Part shown: positions 16,710 to 28,208 of the stretch, piece by piece
Layout of the letters: each line of letters starts with the position of its first letter
Position numbering within the stretch: position 1 is the first letter of the stretch
Source of the DNA: Rhizobium mesosinicum
Lineage (GTDB): Bacteria; Pseudomonadota; Alphaproteobacteria; Rhizobiales; Rhizobiaceae
Reading direction: 5' to 3'
NCBI RefSeq assembly: GCF_019511345.1
Contig: NZ_JAEUAK010000006.1
Span: forward strand, 186,001 to 250,000
DNA: 64,000 bases
The notes under the pieces: model-generated
Databases searched by the model: none
What the model was told of the DNA's origin: nothing
Seen by the model: only the letters and a program-made list of their open reading frames with translations
Translations under genes and position numbers: made by a program

Positions 16710-18113
16710 ATGTCCTATGATGTGATTGTTATCGGAACCGGCCCCGGCGGCTATGTCGCGGCAATCAAGGCTGCCCAGCTCGGCCTCAAGGTCGCCGTCG
16801 TCGAGAAGCGCGCCACCTATGGCGGCACCTGCTTGAATGTCGGCTGCATCCCTTCAAAGGCGCTGCTGCATGCTTCCGAAATGTTTCACGCAACGCATCA
16901 CATGGAAGAGCTTGGCATCGAAGTAGCCGCTCCGAAGCTCAATCTTGAAAAAATGCTGGCGCATAAGGATGCGACGGTAAAGTCCAATGTCGACGGCGTT
17001 GCCTTCCTGTTCAAGAAGAACAAGATCGATGCCTTCCATGGCACTGGCAAGATCGTTTCTGCCGGCAAGGTCTCGGTGACCGCCGAAGACGGCACGGTTC
17101 AGGAGATCGAAGGCAAGAACATCGTCATCGCCACGGGTTCCGACGTCGCCGGCATTCCGGGCGTCAAGGTCGATATCGATGAGAAGATCATCGTATCCTC
17201 CACCGGCGCTATCGCGCTGGAAAAGGTGCCGGAAACCATGATCGTCGTCGGCGGCGGCGTCATCGGCCTCGAGCTCGGTTCGGTCTGGTCGCGTCTGGGC
17301 ACGAAGGTGACGGTCATCGAGTTTCTCGACAAGATCCTCGGGGCGATGGATGCCGATGTCTCCAAGCAGTTCCAGCGCATGCTCGGCAAGCAGGGTATCG
17401 ATATTAAACTGAGCTCCAAGGTGACCGGTGTTGAAAAGGCTGAAAATGGCGCCAAGGTGACGTTCGAGCCGGTCGCAGGTGGTGCGGCCCAGACGCTCGA
17501 AGCCGATGTGGTGCTGATCTCGACCGGCCGCATTCCCTACACGGCAGCCCTTGGCCTGGAAGAAGCCGGCGTTAAGCTCGACAATCGTGGCCGCGTCGAA
17601 ATCGACGGCCACTTCAAGACCAATGTCGAGGGTATCTACGCGATCGGCGACGTTGTGAAGGGACCGATGCTGGCGCACAAGGCCGAAGACGAAGGGGTGG
17701 CACTTGCCGAAATCCTTGCCGGCCAGCACGGCCATGTGAATTACGACGTCATCCCGAGCGTCGTCTACACGCAGCCGGAGGTCGCCTCCGTCGGCAAGAC
17801 CGAGGAAGAGCTGAAGGCCGCCGGTGTCGCTTACAAGGTGGGCAAGTTCCCATTCACGGCAAACGGCCGCGCCCGCGCGATGCTGGCGACCGAAGGTTTC
17901 GTGAAGATCCTGTCCGACAAGGAAACCGATCGCGTGCTCGGCGGCCATATCGTCGGCTTCGGCGCCGGTGAAATGATCCACGAGATTGCCGTGCTGATGG
18001 AATTCGGCGGTTCGGCAGAAGACCTCGGCCGCACCTGCCATGCGCATCCGACCATGTCGGAAGCGGTGAAGGAAGCAGCGCTCGCCGCCTTCTTCAAGCC
18101 TATCCATCTGTAA
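16710..18113 (+). CDS. lpdA: Dihydrolipoamide dehydrogenase (E3)
   Basis: A 467-residue flavoenzyme that reoxidises the lipoyl arm of SucB and reduces NAD. FAD loop GTGPGGYVA (residues 9-17), redox disulfide C41/C46 in GGTCLNVGCIPSK, NAD loop VGGGVIGLELG (about 180-190), and the C-terminal HAHPTMSEAV with the catalytic histidine. Length and order are normal. It closes the mdh-suc-lpd cluster and is followed by a good intrinsic terminator. Since it sits with sucAB, it is presumably the E3 for 2-oxoglutarate dehydrogenase. Confidence 0.97.
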   Translation: MSYDVIVIGTGPGGYVAAIKAAQLGLKVAVVEKRATYGGTCLNVGCIPSKALLHASEMFHATHHMEELGIEVAAPKLNLEKMLAHKDATVKSNVDGVAFLFKKNKIDAFHGTGKIVSAGKVSVTAEDGTVQEIEGKNIVIATGSDVAGIPGVKVDIDEKIIVSSTGAIALEKVPETMIVVGGGVIGLELGSVWSRLGTKVTVIEFLDKILGAMDADVSKQFQRMLGKQGIDIKLSSKVTGVEKAENGAKVTFEPVAGGAAQTLEADVVLISTGRIPYTAALGLEEAGVKLDNRGRVEIDGHFKTNVEGIYAIGDVVKGPMLAHKAEDEGVALAEILAGQHGHVNYDVIPSVVYTQPEVASVGKTEEELKAAGVAYKVGKFPFTANGRARAMLATEGFVKILSDKETDRVLGGHIVGFGAGEMIHEIAVLMEFGGSAEDLGRTCHAHPTMSEAVKEAALAAFFKPIHL

Positions 18114-18140
18114 GATTAAATATCAGCAATCATTCATAAT

Positions 18141-18172
18141 GCCGCTTGCCTTCGGGCAGGCGGCGTTTTTTA
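18141..18172 (+). terminator. Intrinsic terminator after lpdA
   Basis: GCCGCTTGCC and GGCAGGCGGC form a 10-bp stem (one G-U) with a stable TTCG tetraloop, followed by GTTTTTTATTT. It lies 28 bp after the lpdA stop and ends the TCA supra-operon. Confidence 0.9.
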
Positions 18173-18216
18173 TTTGACAGGCAAGCTTTGCTAACTATTT
18201 GACGAAAGACAAGAAA

Positions 18217-18717
18217 ATGAATGATCGCGTTGTTGTCGGCTACAGCCTCTCCCAGCGTTTCCTTCACTGGACGACCGTGCTCCTGGTCCTCTTCAATCTT
18301 CTTTTGCCTGACGGCATGAATGCCTGGTACCGGCTTGTCCGTCATGGCGACACGCCATCGCCGGAACAGATCGCTTCGGCCAATATCCACGCCTATGTGG
18401 GTATCGCGATCCTGCTTATGACGATCCTGAGGCTCGGCCTGCGTTTCGTACAGGGTATACCGCCTGAAGCCGCAGACGAATCGGCGATCTTTCGGCTCGC
18501 AGCGCGGCTCGCGCATACGAGCCTCTATCTGCTGCTGCTTGCCCTGCCGGCTTCAGGCATTGCGGTCTATTATTTTGGTGTGGAAGCATTGGGCACGCTG
18601 CATGCTGACGTCCTGAAGCTCATCCTCTGGATCGTCATTGTCGCGCATGTCTTTGGTGCGCTGGCCCACCAGTTCTATTGGAAGACAGATGCATTGCGGC
18701 GGATGACGGTCGGTTAG
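18217..18717 (+). CDS. Cytochrome b561-family protein
   Basis: A 166-residue membrane protein with four transmembrane helices (about 15-35, 55-75, 88-108 and 125-150). Histidines typical of the prokaryotic b561/CybB family are in RFLHWTT, ANIHAYVG, RLAHTSLYLLLLALPASG and AHVFGALAHQFYWK; they would bind two b hemes. Such proteins move electrons between quinol and periplasmic acceptors or scavenge superoxide. ATG 18217 is chosen over an in-frame TTG at 18199. It is convergent with the next gene and separate from the suc operon by the terminator. Confidence 0.85.
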   Translation: MNDRVVVGYSLSQRFLHWTTVLLVLFNLLLPDGMNAWYRLVRHGDTPSPEQIASANIHAYVGIAILLMTILRLGLRFVQGIPPEAADESAIFRLAARLAHTSLYLLLLALPASGIAVYYFGVEALGTLHADVLKLILWIVIVAHVFGALAHQFYWKTDALRRMTVG

Positions 18718-18729
18718 GCGATAAGGCGG

Positions 18730-19806
18730 TCAGTTCACCGCCGTGACCGTGAAGCCCTGCTGGCGCAGCAGTTCGATGACACCTTCCTTGCCCGGAAGGT
18801 GCAGGGCTCCGACGGCCATGAAGACGTTGCCGTTGGCGAAGATGGGGGCGGCGCGCTCAGCCATCACCTTGTTGCGGTCGAGGATGATGCGCTGTTCGAA
18901 GGCGGCGTAGTCGCTGTCCTCGTCGCTGCCTTCGGACGTGACCGTCTTCAGCATCGGCATGGTCATGCCGATATCGCCGGAGAGATAGATATCGGTCATG
19001 GTCTCGACCACGTCGTTCATCTTGGCTCCGAGTTCCAAGGTCTCAATCAGCGACTTCAGATGAAATTCGATCGGCAGCTCGGCCATGGCCTGCAGCTGTT
19101 CTGCCAGGGTTTCCAGCCCCTTGACCTGCTTGCCTTCAGCGGCCGCGTCGGCAGCGATCTTCTGATCGAGGAACTGCACGCCCTGGGCCTTGCGGGCGAT
19201 CTCGCAGGCGGGCAGCGCCACGGCGCTGGCAATCATCCAGGGGCGCATGCGGGAAACGGCCGAGAGCGGGATACCGCGCTGCTTCAGCCCGGTTTCGAGG
19301 CGGGTATAGTCTTCAGGCGAAAGAAGCTTTTCAATAGTGGTGCCGTCCGTGAACATCATCAGGTCCGGTTGCATCAGAAGCGATGCAGTGGCCTTCTTCT
19401 CATCGAGGACCTCGTCTGATTCTATGACGATCGTGTCGGCACCGTCACGGGCTTCCTGCGCGCGGGCCGGCAGGTTCAAGACGCGCGGATCGGTGACGTG
19501 CATGGTGCCGAGCAGCCAGGAGGTTTTGAAACCCGGTTTTTCGATTTTCCAGAAGATGCCTTTGCCGTTCGGTGTGGCATCTGCCTCTTTCACCGCTTCG
19601 GCATATCGGTCCGGTTCGTTCTGCTGCAGCTCCGTCAGCAGGTTCTTTCCGGTGCAACTGTCCTCGGCGGCATCGGCCGGCGTGACGGAAAAGACGACAG
19701 CGAGCAATGCGGCGGCAAGCAGCATGTGAAAGGCGGCGATCAGCCAGAGCAGGACATTGCCCGGCTGCGCGATACGCAAAGTGCGGTGGCCGATGGAGAT
19801 CGTCAT
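18730..19806 (-). CDS. TraB/GumN-family protein
   Basis: A 358-residue protein of the TraB/GumN (TIKI-related) family. An N-terminal hydrophobic segment (about 22-44) acts as anchor or signal peptide. The two family motifs are visible: LLGTMHVTDPRVLNLP (about 95-110) and NVFMAVGALHLPGKEG near the C-terminus, whose histidines are proposed metal ligands. Conserved family members resemble metalloproteases, but activity in bacteria is poorly established. ATG 19806 gives the usual length. It is transcribed toward cytochrome b561. Confidence 0.85.
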   Translation of the reverse strand: MTISIGHRTLRIAQPGNVLLWLIAAFHMLLAAALLAVVFSVTPADAAEDSCTGKNLLTELQQNEPDRYAEAVKEADATPNGKGIFWKIEKPGFKTSWLLGTMHVTDPRVLNLPARAQEARDGADTIVIESDEVLDEKKATASLLMQPDLMMFTDGTTIEKLLSPEDYTRLETGLKQRGIPLSAVSRMRPWMIASAVALPACEIARKAQGVQFLDQKIAADAAAEGKQVKGLETLAEQLQAMAELPIEFHLKSLIETLELGAKMNDVVETMTDIYLSGDIGMTMPMLKTVTSEGSDEDSDYAAFEQRIILDRNKVMAERAAPIFANGNVFMAVGALHLPGKEGVIELLRQQGFTVTAVN

Positions 19807-19893
19807 GATGGTAATCCGGTCACATGTGCTTCAAGCCTCATGCTCTACGCCGGGCTTGCGCATATTCCTTTAAGAGACAGCGTTAACGAAGGC

Positions 19894-20835
<942 letters not shown>

Positions 20836-20972
20836 GGCTCTTGAATTTGATTTCCGTGACGCCAATTCTGAAACAGTGGCGTTATGGAATTGCTAATGCT
20901 TGCCAAGCTCTTGTCATGTATCGATCATAATTCATTGAGATAGCTTATAGCTTCCGTAAAATAGGAATTTTC

Positions 20973-21917
20973 ATGGCACAGCGCGATTCCATGACGGCCT
21001 TTGGACAGCTCGCGGAAGCGATTGCCCTGGTTTCACACGGAAAGCCCGGCCATATCGTCGATACGCTGATTGCCGAGCGCGGACAGAAGATCGTCCGCCA
21101 TCCTCTGTGGCCGCTCATGCGGCCGTTTCTCTATACGCTGCTGCGCTACAATAAGGCGATCGAATTCGCCAATGATGTCGCCAACATGCCGGGCTTCCAG
21201 TCGTTCGAATATATGAGCAACCTGCTGAAGCTCGACATCAACGTCACCAATGCCGAGCGCATTCCGGCATTCGGCGGTTTCATTCTCGTCAGCAATCATC
21301 CAACCGGCATTGCCGATGGCGTAGCAGTGTTCGATCTGCTGAAGACGCGCCGGCCGGATATGATGTTCTTCGCTAACCGCGATGCGGTACGCGTCAATCC
21401 GCGCTTTGCAGAAATGATCATCCCAGTCGAATGGCGCGAGGAATTCAAGAGCAAAATCAAAGCGCGCGAGACGCTGCAGCTCACCAACCATGCGGTGAAG
21501 GAAGGCAAGGCGACCGTGCTCTTCCCTTCGGGCCGCATCGCCTATTGGGCGAACGGGCGATTGAACGAGCGGCCGTGGAAAACCTCCGCCGTCGGCCTTG
21601 CCCGCAAGTACGGTCTGCCGATCCTCCCTGTTCACATGACGGCGCGCAATTCCGGGCTCTTCTACTGGTTTGCCAAATGGTCGACCGAACTGCGCGACAT
21701 GACGGTCTTCTATGAACTCCTGAACAAGAAGGGTGACCGTTTCGATTTCGTCATCGGCAATCTCATTCCCGCAGAAGAGCTCGACGGCGATCTGAACGAG
21801 GTGACGAAGGCGCTGGAAAGGCACACGGTCCATGACATGGCTGTTGATGGCGACTCACGCTTCGTGCCTGTGTCTCGGCAACTGTTGCCGGAGCCCATTG
21901 CGGCCCATTCTTTTTAG
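20973..21917 (+). CDS. PlsC-type lysophospholipid acyltransferase
   Basis: A 314-residue acyltransferase. The catalytic block is SNHPTGIADG: His and Asp are separated by five residues rather than the four of classical PlsC, as in the NHPFGGLDG group of hemolysin-like acyltransferases. FANRDAVRVNP and LFPSGRIAYW (block III, substrate phosphate binding) and LPILPVHMTARN (block IV) follow. It would transfer an acyl chain to a lysophospholipid or related lipid at the inner membrane; the exact acceptor is unknown. ATG 20973 lies in a 137-bp gap divergent from xerC. Confidence 0.85.
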   Translation: MAQRDSMTAFGQLAEAIALVSHGKPGHIVDTLIAERGQKIVRHPLWPLMRPFLYTLLRYNKAIEFANDVANMPGFQSFEYMSNLLKLDINVTNAERIPAFGGFILVSNHPTGIADGVAVFDLLKTRRPDMMFFANRDAVRVNPRFAEMIIPVEWREEFKSKIKARETLQLTNHAVKEGKATVLFPSGRIAYWANGRLNERPWKTSAVGLARKYGLPILPVHMTARNSGLFYWFAKWSTELRDMTVFYELLNKKGDRFDFVIGNLIPAEELDGDLNEVTKALERHTVHDMAVDGDSRFVPVSRQLLPEPIAAHSF

Positions 21918-21942
21918 CGTTGCTTTGCGCTAAAGCGGAAGC

Positions 21943-23091
21943 ATGCGTCTTCGCTCCATGTTTGCCAAGAATTATCGGTCACTGCGCTCGATCCGCATGG
22001 ATCTGGCGGATACGACGTTATTTCTCGGCGAGAACGGTGCCGGCAAGTCCAATCTCTATCGTGCGCTGCAGCTTGTGCAGGCGGCGGTTCGCGGGCGGCT
22101 GGCCTATGAGCTTGCCTCCGAGGGCGGCATGTTCTCGGCCCTCTGGTCGGGGACACGTCGTAAATCCGACGGTCCTGCCCGCATTCGTCTGGAGGTAGAG
22201 ATTGTCGACGAAGAGCGGGCGATCACATTTCGATATTATGTCGAGGCTGGGCTGCGTCCGCCGATAGATGCGGCAGGTTTTGCGCTGGAGCCGCAGATCA
22301 AGGCCGAGGAACTTTCCGTCGAAGCCGGTCGCCGCGCCGTGACAATGATGAAGCGCGCCGGTCCCGGCATTTCCGTTCGCGATGCGGCAGGGCGGATGCA
22401 GGATTATCCTGACGAGGCAATGACATCGGAGAATGCAATCGCTCTGCTCGGCGATGCCGGTCATTTTCCCGAGATAGCTGCCTTCCGCCGTATCGTCAGC
22501 AACTGGCGTTTTTTCCACGGTTTTCGCACGGACAGGGCTTCGCCGCTTCGCCATCCCTGCCTTGCCGTCACCAGCCCTATGCTGGACGAGGATGGTGCCA
22601 ATCTCGCCGCCGTCTTTGCGACGCTCGCCCATACGCGGCAGGATACGTTTGAGCTCGATAGGATCCTGGCATCGGCGTTGGGCGGCGCACGGTTGGTCGT
22701 GCCGGAACCGCTCGAGACAGCGGAATTTGGCTTGATGCTGCCGGACTTCCCGCACCGCGTCTTCCATCCGCGTGAATTGTCTGACGGGCAGATTCGCTTT
22801 CTCGGTCTTGCCGCCGCGTTGCTCTCCTACAGGCTGCCGCCGCTCATCGCCCTGAATGAGCCTGAGGCGAGCCTGCATCCCGACATGCTGGTGCCTCTCG
22901 CCGACATGATCGCTGAAGCGTCAAAGAGCAGCCAGGTCTGGATCGTGACTCATTCGGTGCAACTGGCAGAGGCCGTGCGCGAACGCTGCGGCGTTCGCCC
23001 GCGAAAGGTTATCCGAGAAAACGGCGCCACGTGGATCGAAGGCATGCGGCTGACGGGAGCGATCGCCGGTGAAGACGATGACGACGATTAA
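21943..23091 (+). CDS. RecF/SMC-like AAA ATPase
   Basis: A 382-residue predicted ATPase with the ABC-type head architecture split by a middle region. Walker A GENGAGKS is at residues 29-36; signature-like LSDGQIRFLG at about 279-288; Walker B LIALNEPEASLHP at about 301-313; the D/H-loop VWIVTHSVQL follows. This layout matches small stand-alone AAA_21-type ATPases (COG4637-like). There is no TOPRIM domain as in OLD nucleases and no partner toxin or nuclease gene beside it. It sits 26 bp after the acyltransferase and 55 bp before priA. The role is unknown. Confidence 0.85.
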   Translation: MRLRSMFAKNYRSLRSIRMDLADTTLFLGENGAGKSNLYRALQLVQAAVRGRLAYELASEGGMFSALWSGTRRKSDGPARIRLEVEIVDEERAITFRYYVEAGLRPPIDAAGFALEPQIKAEELSVEAGRRAVTMMKRAGPGISVRDAAGRMQDYPDEAMTSENAIALLGDAGHFPEIAAFRRIVSNWRFFHGFRTDRASPLRHPCLAVTSPMLDEDGANLAAVFATLAHTRQDTFELDRILASALGGARLVVPEPLETAEFGLMLPDFPHRVFHPRELSDGQIRFLGLAAALLSYRLPPLIALNEPEASLHPDMLVPLADMIAEASKSSQVWIVTHSVQLAEAVRERCGVRPRKVIRENGATWIEGMRLTGAIAGEDDDDD

Positions 23092-23145
23092 GCGTCATTT
23101 CCGGCGGGTTTCATTTTTCTCTGGTTGCGGGCATGGTCTGCCGCG

Positions 23146-25362
23146 ATGAGCACAGATTCGTCCGATCTTTTTGGTGCGCTTTTCGAAGCCCCGCCCGTGA
23201 ACCGCACGGTTCCGGTCCTGGTACCGATGCCGGCGCCAAAACCCTATTCCTACTCGGTGCCTGAAGGCATGGCGGTCGAGCCCGGCTCGGTCGTACAGGT
23301 GCCGCTCGGCCCCCGCCAGGTGATCGGCGTCGTCTGGGATGGTGGCGAGGATGGCGTCGATCCCAAGAAGCTCCGGCCCATCACCCATGTCTTCGATTGC
23401 CCGCCGCTCAACAAGGAAATGCGGGATTTTATCGACTGGGTCGCCGCCTATACGCTTTCTCCGCCGGGATTGGTTGCGCGCATGGCGCTGAGGGCGCCGA
23501 ATGCCTTCGAGCCGGAGCCGATGGTGGAAGGATTGCGCTTTATCGGCGGTGAGCCCGAGCGGATGACGCCGGCGCGCGCCCGCGTGCTCGATACCGCCGC
23601 GGACGGGCTGTCCTGGACACGGACCGGCCTTGCGCATGCAGCGGGTGTTTCCACCAGCGTCGTCGACGGTCTGATCGCGCAGGGTATCTTCGAAACCATC
23701 TTCCTGCCGCCACCACCTGTCGTCGCCAAGCCCGATCCGGATTTCATCGGCTCCCGCCTCGAGGGTCCGCAGAAGGAAGCTGCCGAAGAAATTCTGGATG
23801 AGGTGCGCAAGGGCGAATTTACAGTCTCGCTCATCGACGGCGTGACCGGTTCCGGCAAGACTGAGGTGTATTTCGAAGCGATTGCCGAGACGCTGAGGCG
23901 CGGCAAACAGGTGCTGATCCTGCTGCCGGAGATCGCGCTCACGGCAAGCTTCCTGGAACGCTTTCAGAACCGGTTCGGCGCGAAACCTGCGGAGTGGCAT
24001 TCCGATCTCGCGCCGCGCACGCGCGAAAAGGTCTGGCGGCAGGCGGTGACGGGTGAGGTGCGGGTCGTCGCAGGCGCGCGTTCGGCGCTGTTCCTGCCCT
24101 TCGAAGATCTCGGCCTCATCATTGTCGATGAAGAGCATGATCCTGCCTATAAGCAGGAAGACCGCGTCTATTACAATGCGCGGGACATGGCCGTCGTGCG
24201 AGCCCGGATCGGCGATTTTCCGGTGGTGCTCGTTTCAGCGACGCCTTCGGTCGAAAGTCAGGTCAACGGCCAGAGCGGACGCTACAGCACGATCCACCTG
24301 CCGACGCGTTTCGGCGATGCCGCGCTGCCCGATCTGCATCTGGTCGACATGCGGCGTCATGCGCCGGAACGCGGCGGTTTTCTCTCGCCGGTCCTGATCC
24401 GGGCGATCGGCAGGACGGTGGAGAAGGGCGAGCAGGCTCTGCTCTTCCTCAACCGCCGGGGTTACGCGCCGCTGACGCTCTGCCGTGTGTGCGGCCATCG
24501 TTTCCAGTGCCCGCAATGTTCAAGCTGGCTGGTGGAACATCGCTTTCGCCGGCAGCTGCAGTGCCATCAGTGCGGTCATAATGAGCCGACGCCGGAGGCA
24601 TGCCCGGAATGCGGAACGCTCGATCATCTCGTGGCCTGCGGGCCGGGCGTGGAACGTATTGCCGAAGAGGTGGAACGGCATTTTCCTGACGCGCGCACCA
24701 TCGTGCTCTCCTCCGACATCATGGGTGGAGTGAAACGGCTACGGCTGGAGCTTGATGCCATCGCCAAGGGCGAGGCGGATATCGTCATCGGTACGCAGCT
24801 TGTCGCCAAGGGGCACAATTTTCCGCTGATGACACTGGTTGGCATTGTCGACTCGGATCTTGGCCTCGCCAACGGCGATCCGCGTGCGGCGGAGCGGACG
24901 TTCCAGCTTCTCTCGCAGGTTACTGGCCGTGCCGGTCGAACGGGCCTGAAGAGCCATGGCCTGCTGCAGACCTATCAGCCGCAGCATCCCGTCATGCAGG
25001 CGATCGTCTCGGGCGATGCACGGGCCTTTTACGAGCGCGAAATAAGTGAACGGGAGCGTGCGATCCTTCCGCCTTTCGGTAGGCTCGCCTCCATCATCGT
25101 TTCTGCCGACACGCGACACGATGCGGAAAATCACGCGCGCGGCATTCGCAATGCCGCACCGCAGGTGTCGGGCATTTCCGTCCTGGGCCCGGCGGAAGCG
25201 CCGTTGGCGCTGGTACGCGGCCGTCATCGTTTCCGTCTGCTGGTGCATGGACGCCGAAACTCCGACATGCAGGCCTATCTGCGCGCGATGTTGTCGCAAG
25301 CGCCGAAGGAGCGGGGCTCGGTTCAGGTGCAACTCGATATCGACCCGCAGAGCTTCCTGTAG
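23146..25362 (+). CDS. priA: Primosomal replication protein N' (helicase PriA)
   Basis: A 738-residue 3'-5' DNA helicase that reloads the replisome at stalled forks. Walker A GVTGSGKTE (about 232-240), DEAH-type box IIVDEEHD (about 324-331), then a zinc-binding region of about residues 445-492 with four CxxC pairs (CRVCG, CPQC, CHQCG, CPECG), and helicase motifs V/VI ending GRAGRTG. The frame opens at a TTG 21 bp earlier, but the ATG at 23146 gives normal length. It stands alone, with a small membrane-protein gene 78 bp downstream. Confidence 0.96.
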   Translation: MSTDSSDLFGALFEAPPVNRTVPVLVPMPAPKPYSYSVPEGMAVEPGSVVQVPLGPRQVIGVVWDGGEDGVDPKKLRPITHVFDCPPLNKEMRDFIDWVAAYTLSPPGLVARMALRAPNAFEPEPMVEGLRFIGGEPERMTPARARVLDTAADGLSWTRTGLAHAAGVSTSVVDGLIAQGIFETIFLPPPPVVAKPDPDFIGSRLEGPQKEAAEEILDEVRKGEFTVSLIDGVTGSGKTEVYFEAIAETLRRGKQVLILLPEIALTASFLERFQNRFGAKPAEWHSDLAPRTREKVWRQAVTGEVRVVAGARSALFLPFEDLGLIIVDEEHDPAYKQEDRVYYNARDMAVVRARIGDFPVVLVSATPSVESQVNGQSGRYSTIHLPTRFGDAALPDLHLVDMRRHAPERGGFLSPVLIRAIGRTVEKGEQALLFLNRRGYAPLTLCRVCGHRFQCPQCSSWLVEHRFRRQLQCHQCGHNEPTPEACPECGTLDHLVACGPGVERIAEEVERHFPDARTIVLSSDIMGGVKRLRLELDAIAKGEADIVIGTQLVAKGHNFPLMTLVGIVDSDLGLANGDPRAAERTFQLLSQVTGRAGRTGLKSHGLLQTYQPQHPVMQAIVSGDARAFYEREISERERAILPPFGRLASIIVSADTRHDAENHARGIRNAAPQVSGISVLGPAEAPLALVRGRHRFRLLVHGRRNSDMQAYLRAMLSQAPKERGSVQVQLDIDPQSFL

Positions 25363-25440
25363 ATCATCTCCGCCTTGGCTTTTCCGGATGTGGCCGGTCA
25401 TGGCATAAACGCAGAATCAGCTGACGATTTGGGGTGAGGC

Positions 25441-25830
25441 ATGGAATTCTACTTTCCGACGGAATTTGGCGAGCAGCTTGCCTTTGGCGCAGCGGCCTTC
25501 ACCGCGCTTGCCGGCTTCGTCATCATGTTCGCGCCCGGTCTTGCCATGCAGGCCTTCGGTCTGGCGCCACGGGGCGAACGGCGTGAAGGTTTCAGCGAAG
25601 TGCGCTCCATGGGCGGCCTCTATCTCGGTCTCGGGGTTGCCGCGGTCATGCTGGCGCAGGACTGGACCTATCTGGCGCTCGGCGCATCCTTCGCAATGGC
25701 AGCGTTCGCGCGGATCATTTCCATCCTGTCAGATAGGGGAAGCACGCTCCTCAACTATATACTTCTGGTTGTGCAAGTGACCATCGCGGCATTGCCGTTG
25801 CTGCACGTATTCGGCTTCCTGCAGGGCTGA
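25441..25830 (+). CDS. Small four-helix membrane protein (DUF4345-like)
   Basis: A 129-residue protein with four predicted transmembrane segments (about 13-33, 53-72, 74-92 and 103-123). SEVRSMGGLYLGLGVA and ARIISILSDRGS resemble the DUF4345 family of small integral membrane proteins, which has no known function. ATG 25441 follows GGGGTGAGGC. It lies between priA and the atp leader. Confidence 0.7.
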   Translation: MEFYFPTEFGEQLAFGAAAFTALAGFVIMFAPGLAMQAFGLAPRGERREGFSEVRSMGGLYLGLGVAAVMLAQDWTYLALGASFAMAAFARIISILSDRGSTLLNYILLVVQVTIAALPLLHVFGFLQG

Positions 25831-26085
25831 TCCAAAGCAGAAATTAAAGCGTTTCGCTGACCGCTTTCGGGCGTCTGCGTAATTTTGCAGACAGAAAATC
25901 ATGCGAAACACGTATTCGGACGTTACGCGTGTTGCGAGTCCGAACATCCTATGTTAGACGGACCCCGAATTTCGGAAGAAGCAAGAGGCTTCTCTTGCGA
26001 TTTCTGGGGGAAATCAAAACGAATTCAAAGTCATAGGTTCGGCGCCCGCCGGACGTCCGATTTTGAATTGAAATCAGGGAAATTT
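25831..26085 (+). promoter_or_regulatory. Structured leader/promoter region of the atp operon
   Basis: This 255-bp gap carries several inverted repeats in a row: GTTTCGC (25851-25857) with GCGAAAC (25903-25909) enclosing GTCTGC/GCAGAC (25873-25892); TTCGGAC (25915-25921) with GTCCGAA (25938-25944); and a perfect hairpin GCAAGAG-GCTT-CTCTTGC (25981-25998). The last lies about 90 nt before the atpH start and is probably in the mRNA leader. The first pair could be part of a dispersed rhizobial intergenic repeat. No promoter hexamers were confidently assigned. Confidence 0.4.
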
Positions 26086-26651
26086 GTGCCCGTGGCAGAC
26101 ACGTCCCAGCTTACTTCTGGTGTTGCAGAGCGCTATGCCTCGTCGCTATTCGAGCTGGCGCTCGAAGAAGGCGCAGTCGACAGCGTTACCGCCGATCTCG
26201 ACCGTTTCCAGGCCATGCTGGACGAAAGCGACGACCTGAAGCGCTTTGTCCAGAGCCCGGTTTTCTCCGCAGAAGATCAGCTCAAGGGCATCGTTGCAAT
26301 CAGCGAAAAGGCTGGTCTATCGGGCTTCTTTGCCAATTTCGTCAAGGTCGTGGCGCGTAACCGCCGCCTCTTTGCCCTGCCGGGCATGATCAAGGCCTTC
26401 CGTATCATTGCTGCCAATCAGCGCGGCGAAATTTCTGCCGAAGTGACTTCGGCCCATGCTCTCTCCGCAGAGCAGGAAAGTGAATTGAAGGCGGCGCTGA
26501 AGGGCGTCACCGGCAAAGACGTGGCAATTGCTGTCACGGTTGATCCGTCAATTCTTGGTGGTCTGATCGTCAAGGTCGGGTCCCGTCAGATTGATACGTC
26601 TCTTCGTACCAAACTCTCTACCCTTAAGCTTGCATTGAAAGAGGTCGGCTG

Positions 26652-26652
<1 letters not shown>
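26086..26652 (+). CDS. atpH: ATP synthase F1 delta subunit
   Basis: A 188-residue stator subunit that ties the F1 head to the b/b' stalk. It starts MPVADTSQLTSGVAERYASS and contains the family region ISAEVTSAHALSAEQ and the C-terminal block VDPSILGGLIVKVGSRQID. The reading frame is open for 200 bp upstream, but the GTG at 26086 has CAGGGA at 5-6 nt spacing and gives the length expected for rhizobia. Its TGA overlaps the atpA ATG (TGATG), coupling the two. As in other alphaproteobacteria, the F0 genes are not in this cluster. Confidence 0.95.
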
Positions 26653-28181
<1,529 letters not shown>

Positions 28182-28208
28182 TCGGACCCTAGGTTAGGAC
28201 GATAACGG

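Noticed and set aside
21943..23091. AAA ATPase as part of an anti-phage system
   Set aside because: No nuclease, toxin or other defence partner is adjacent; neighbours are a lipid acyltransferase and priA.
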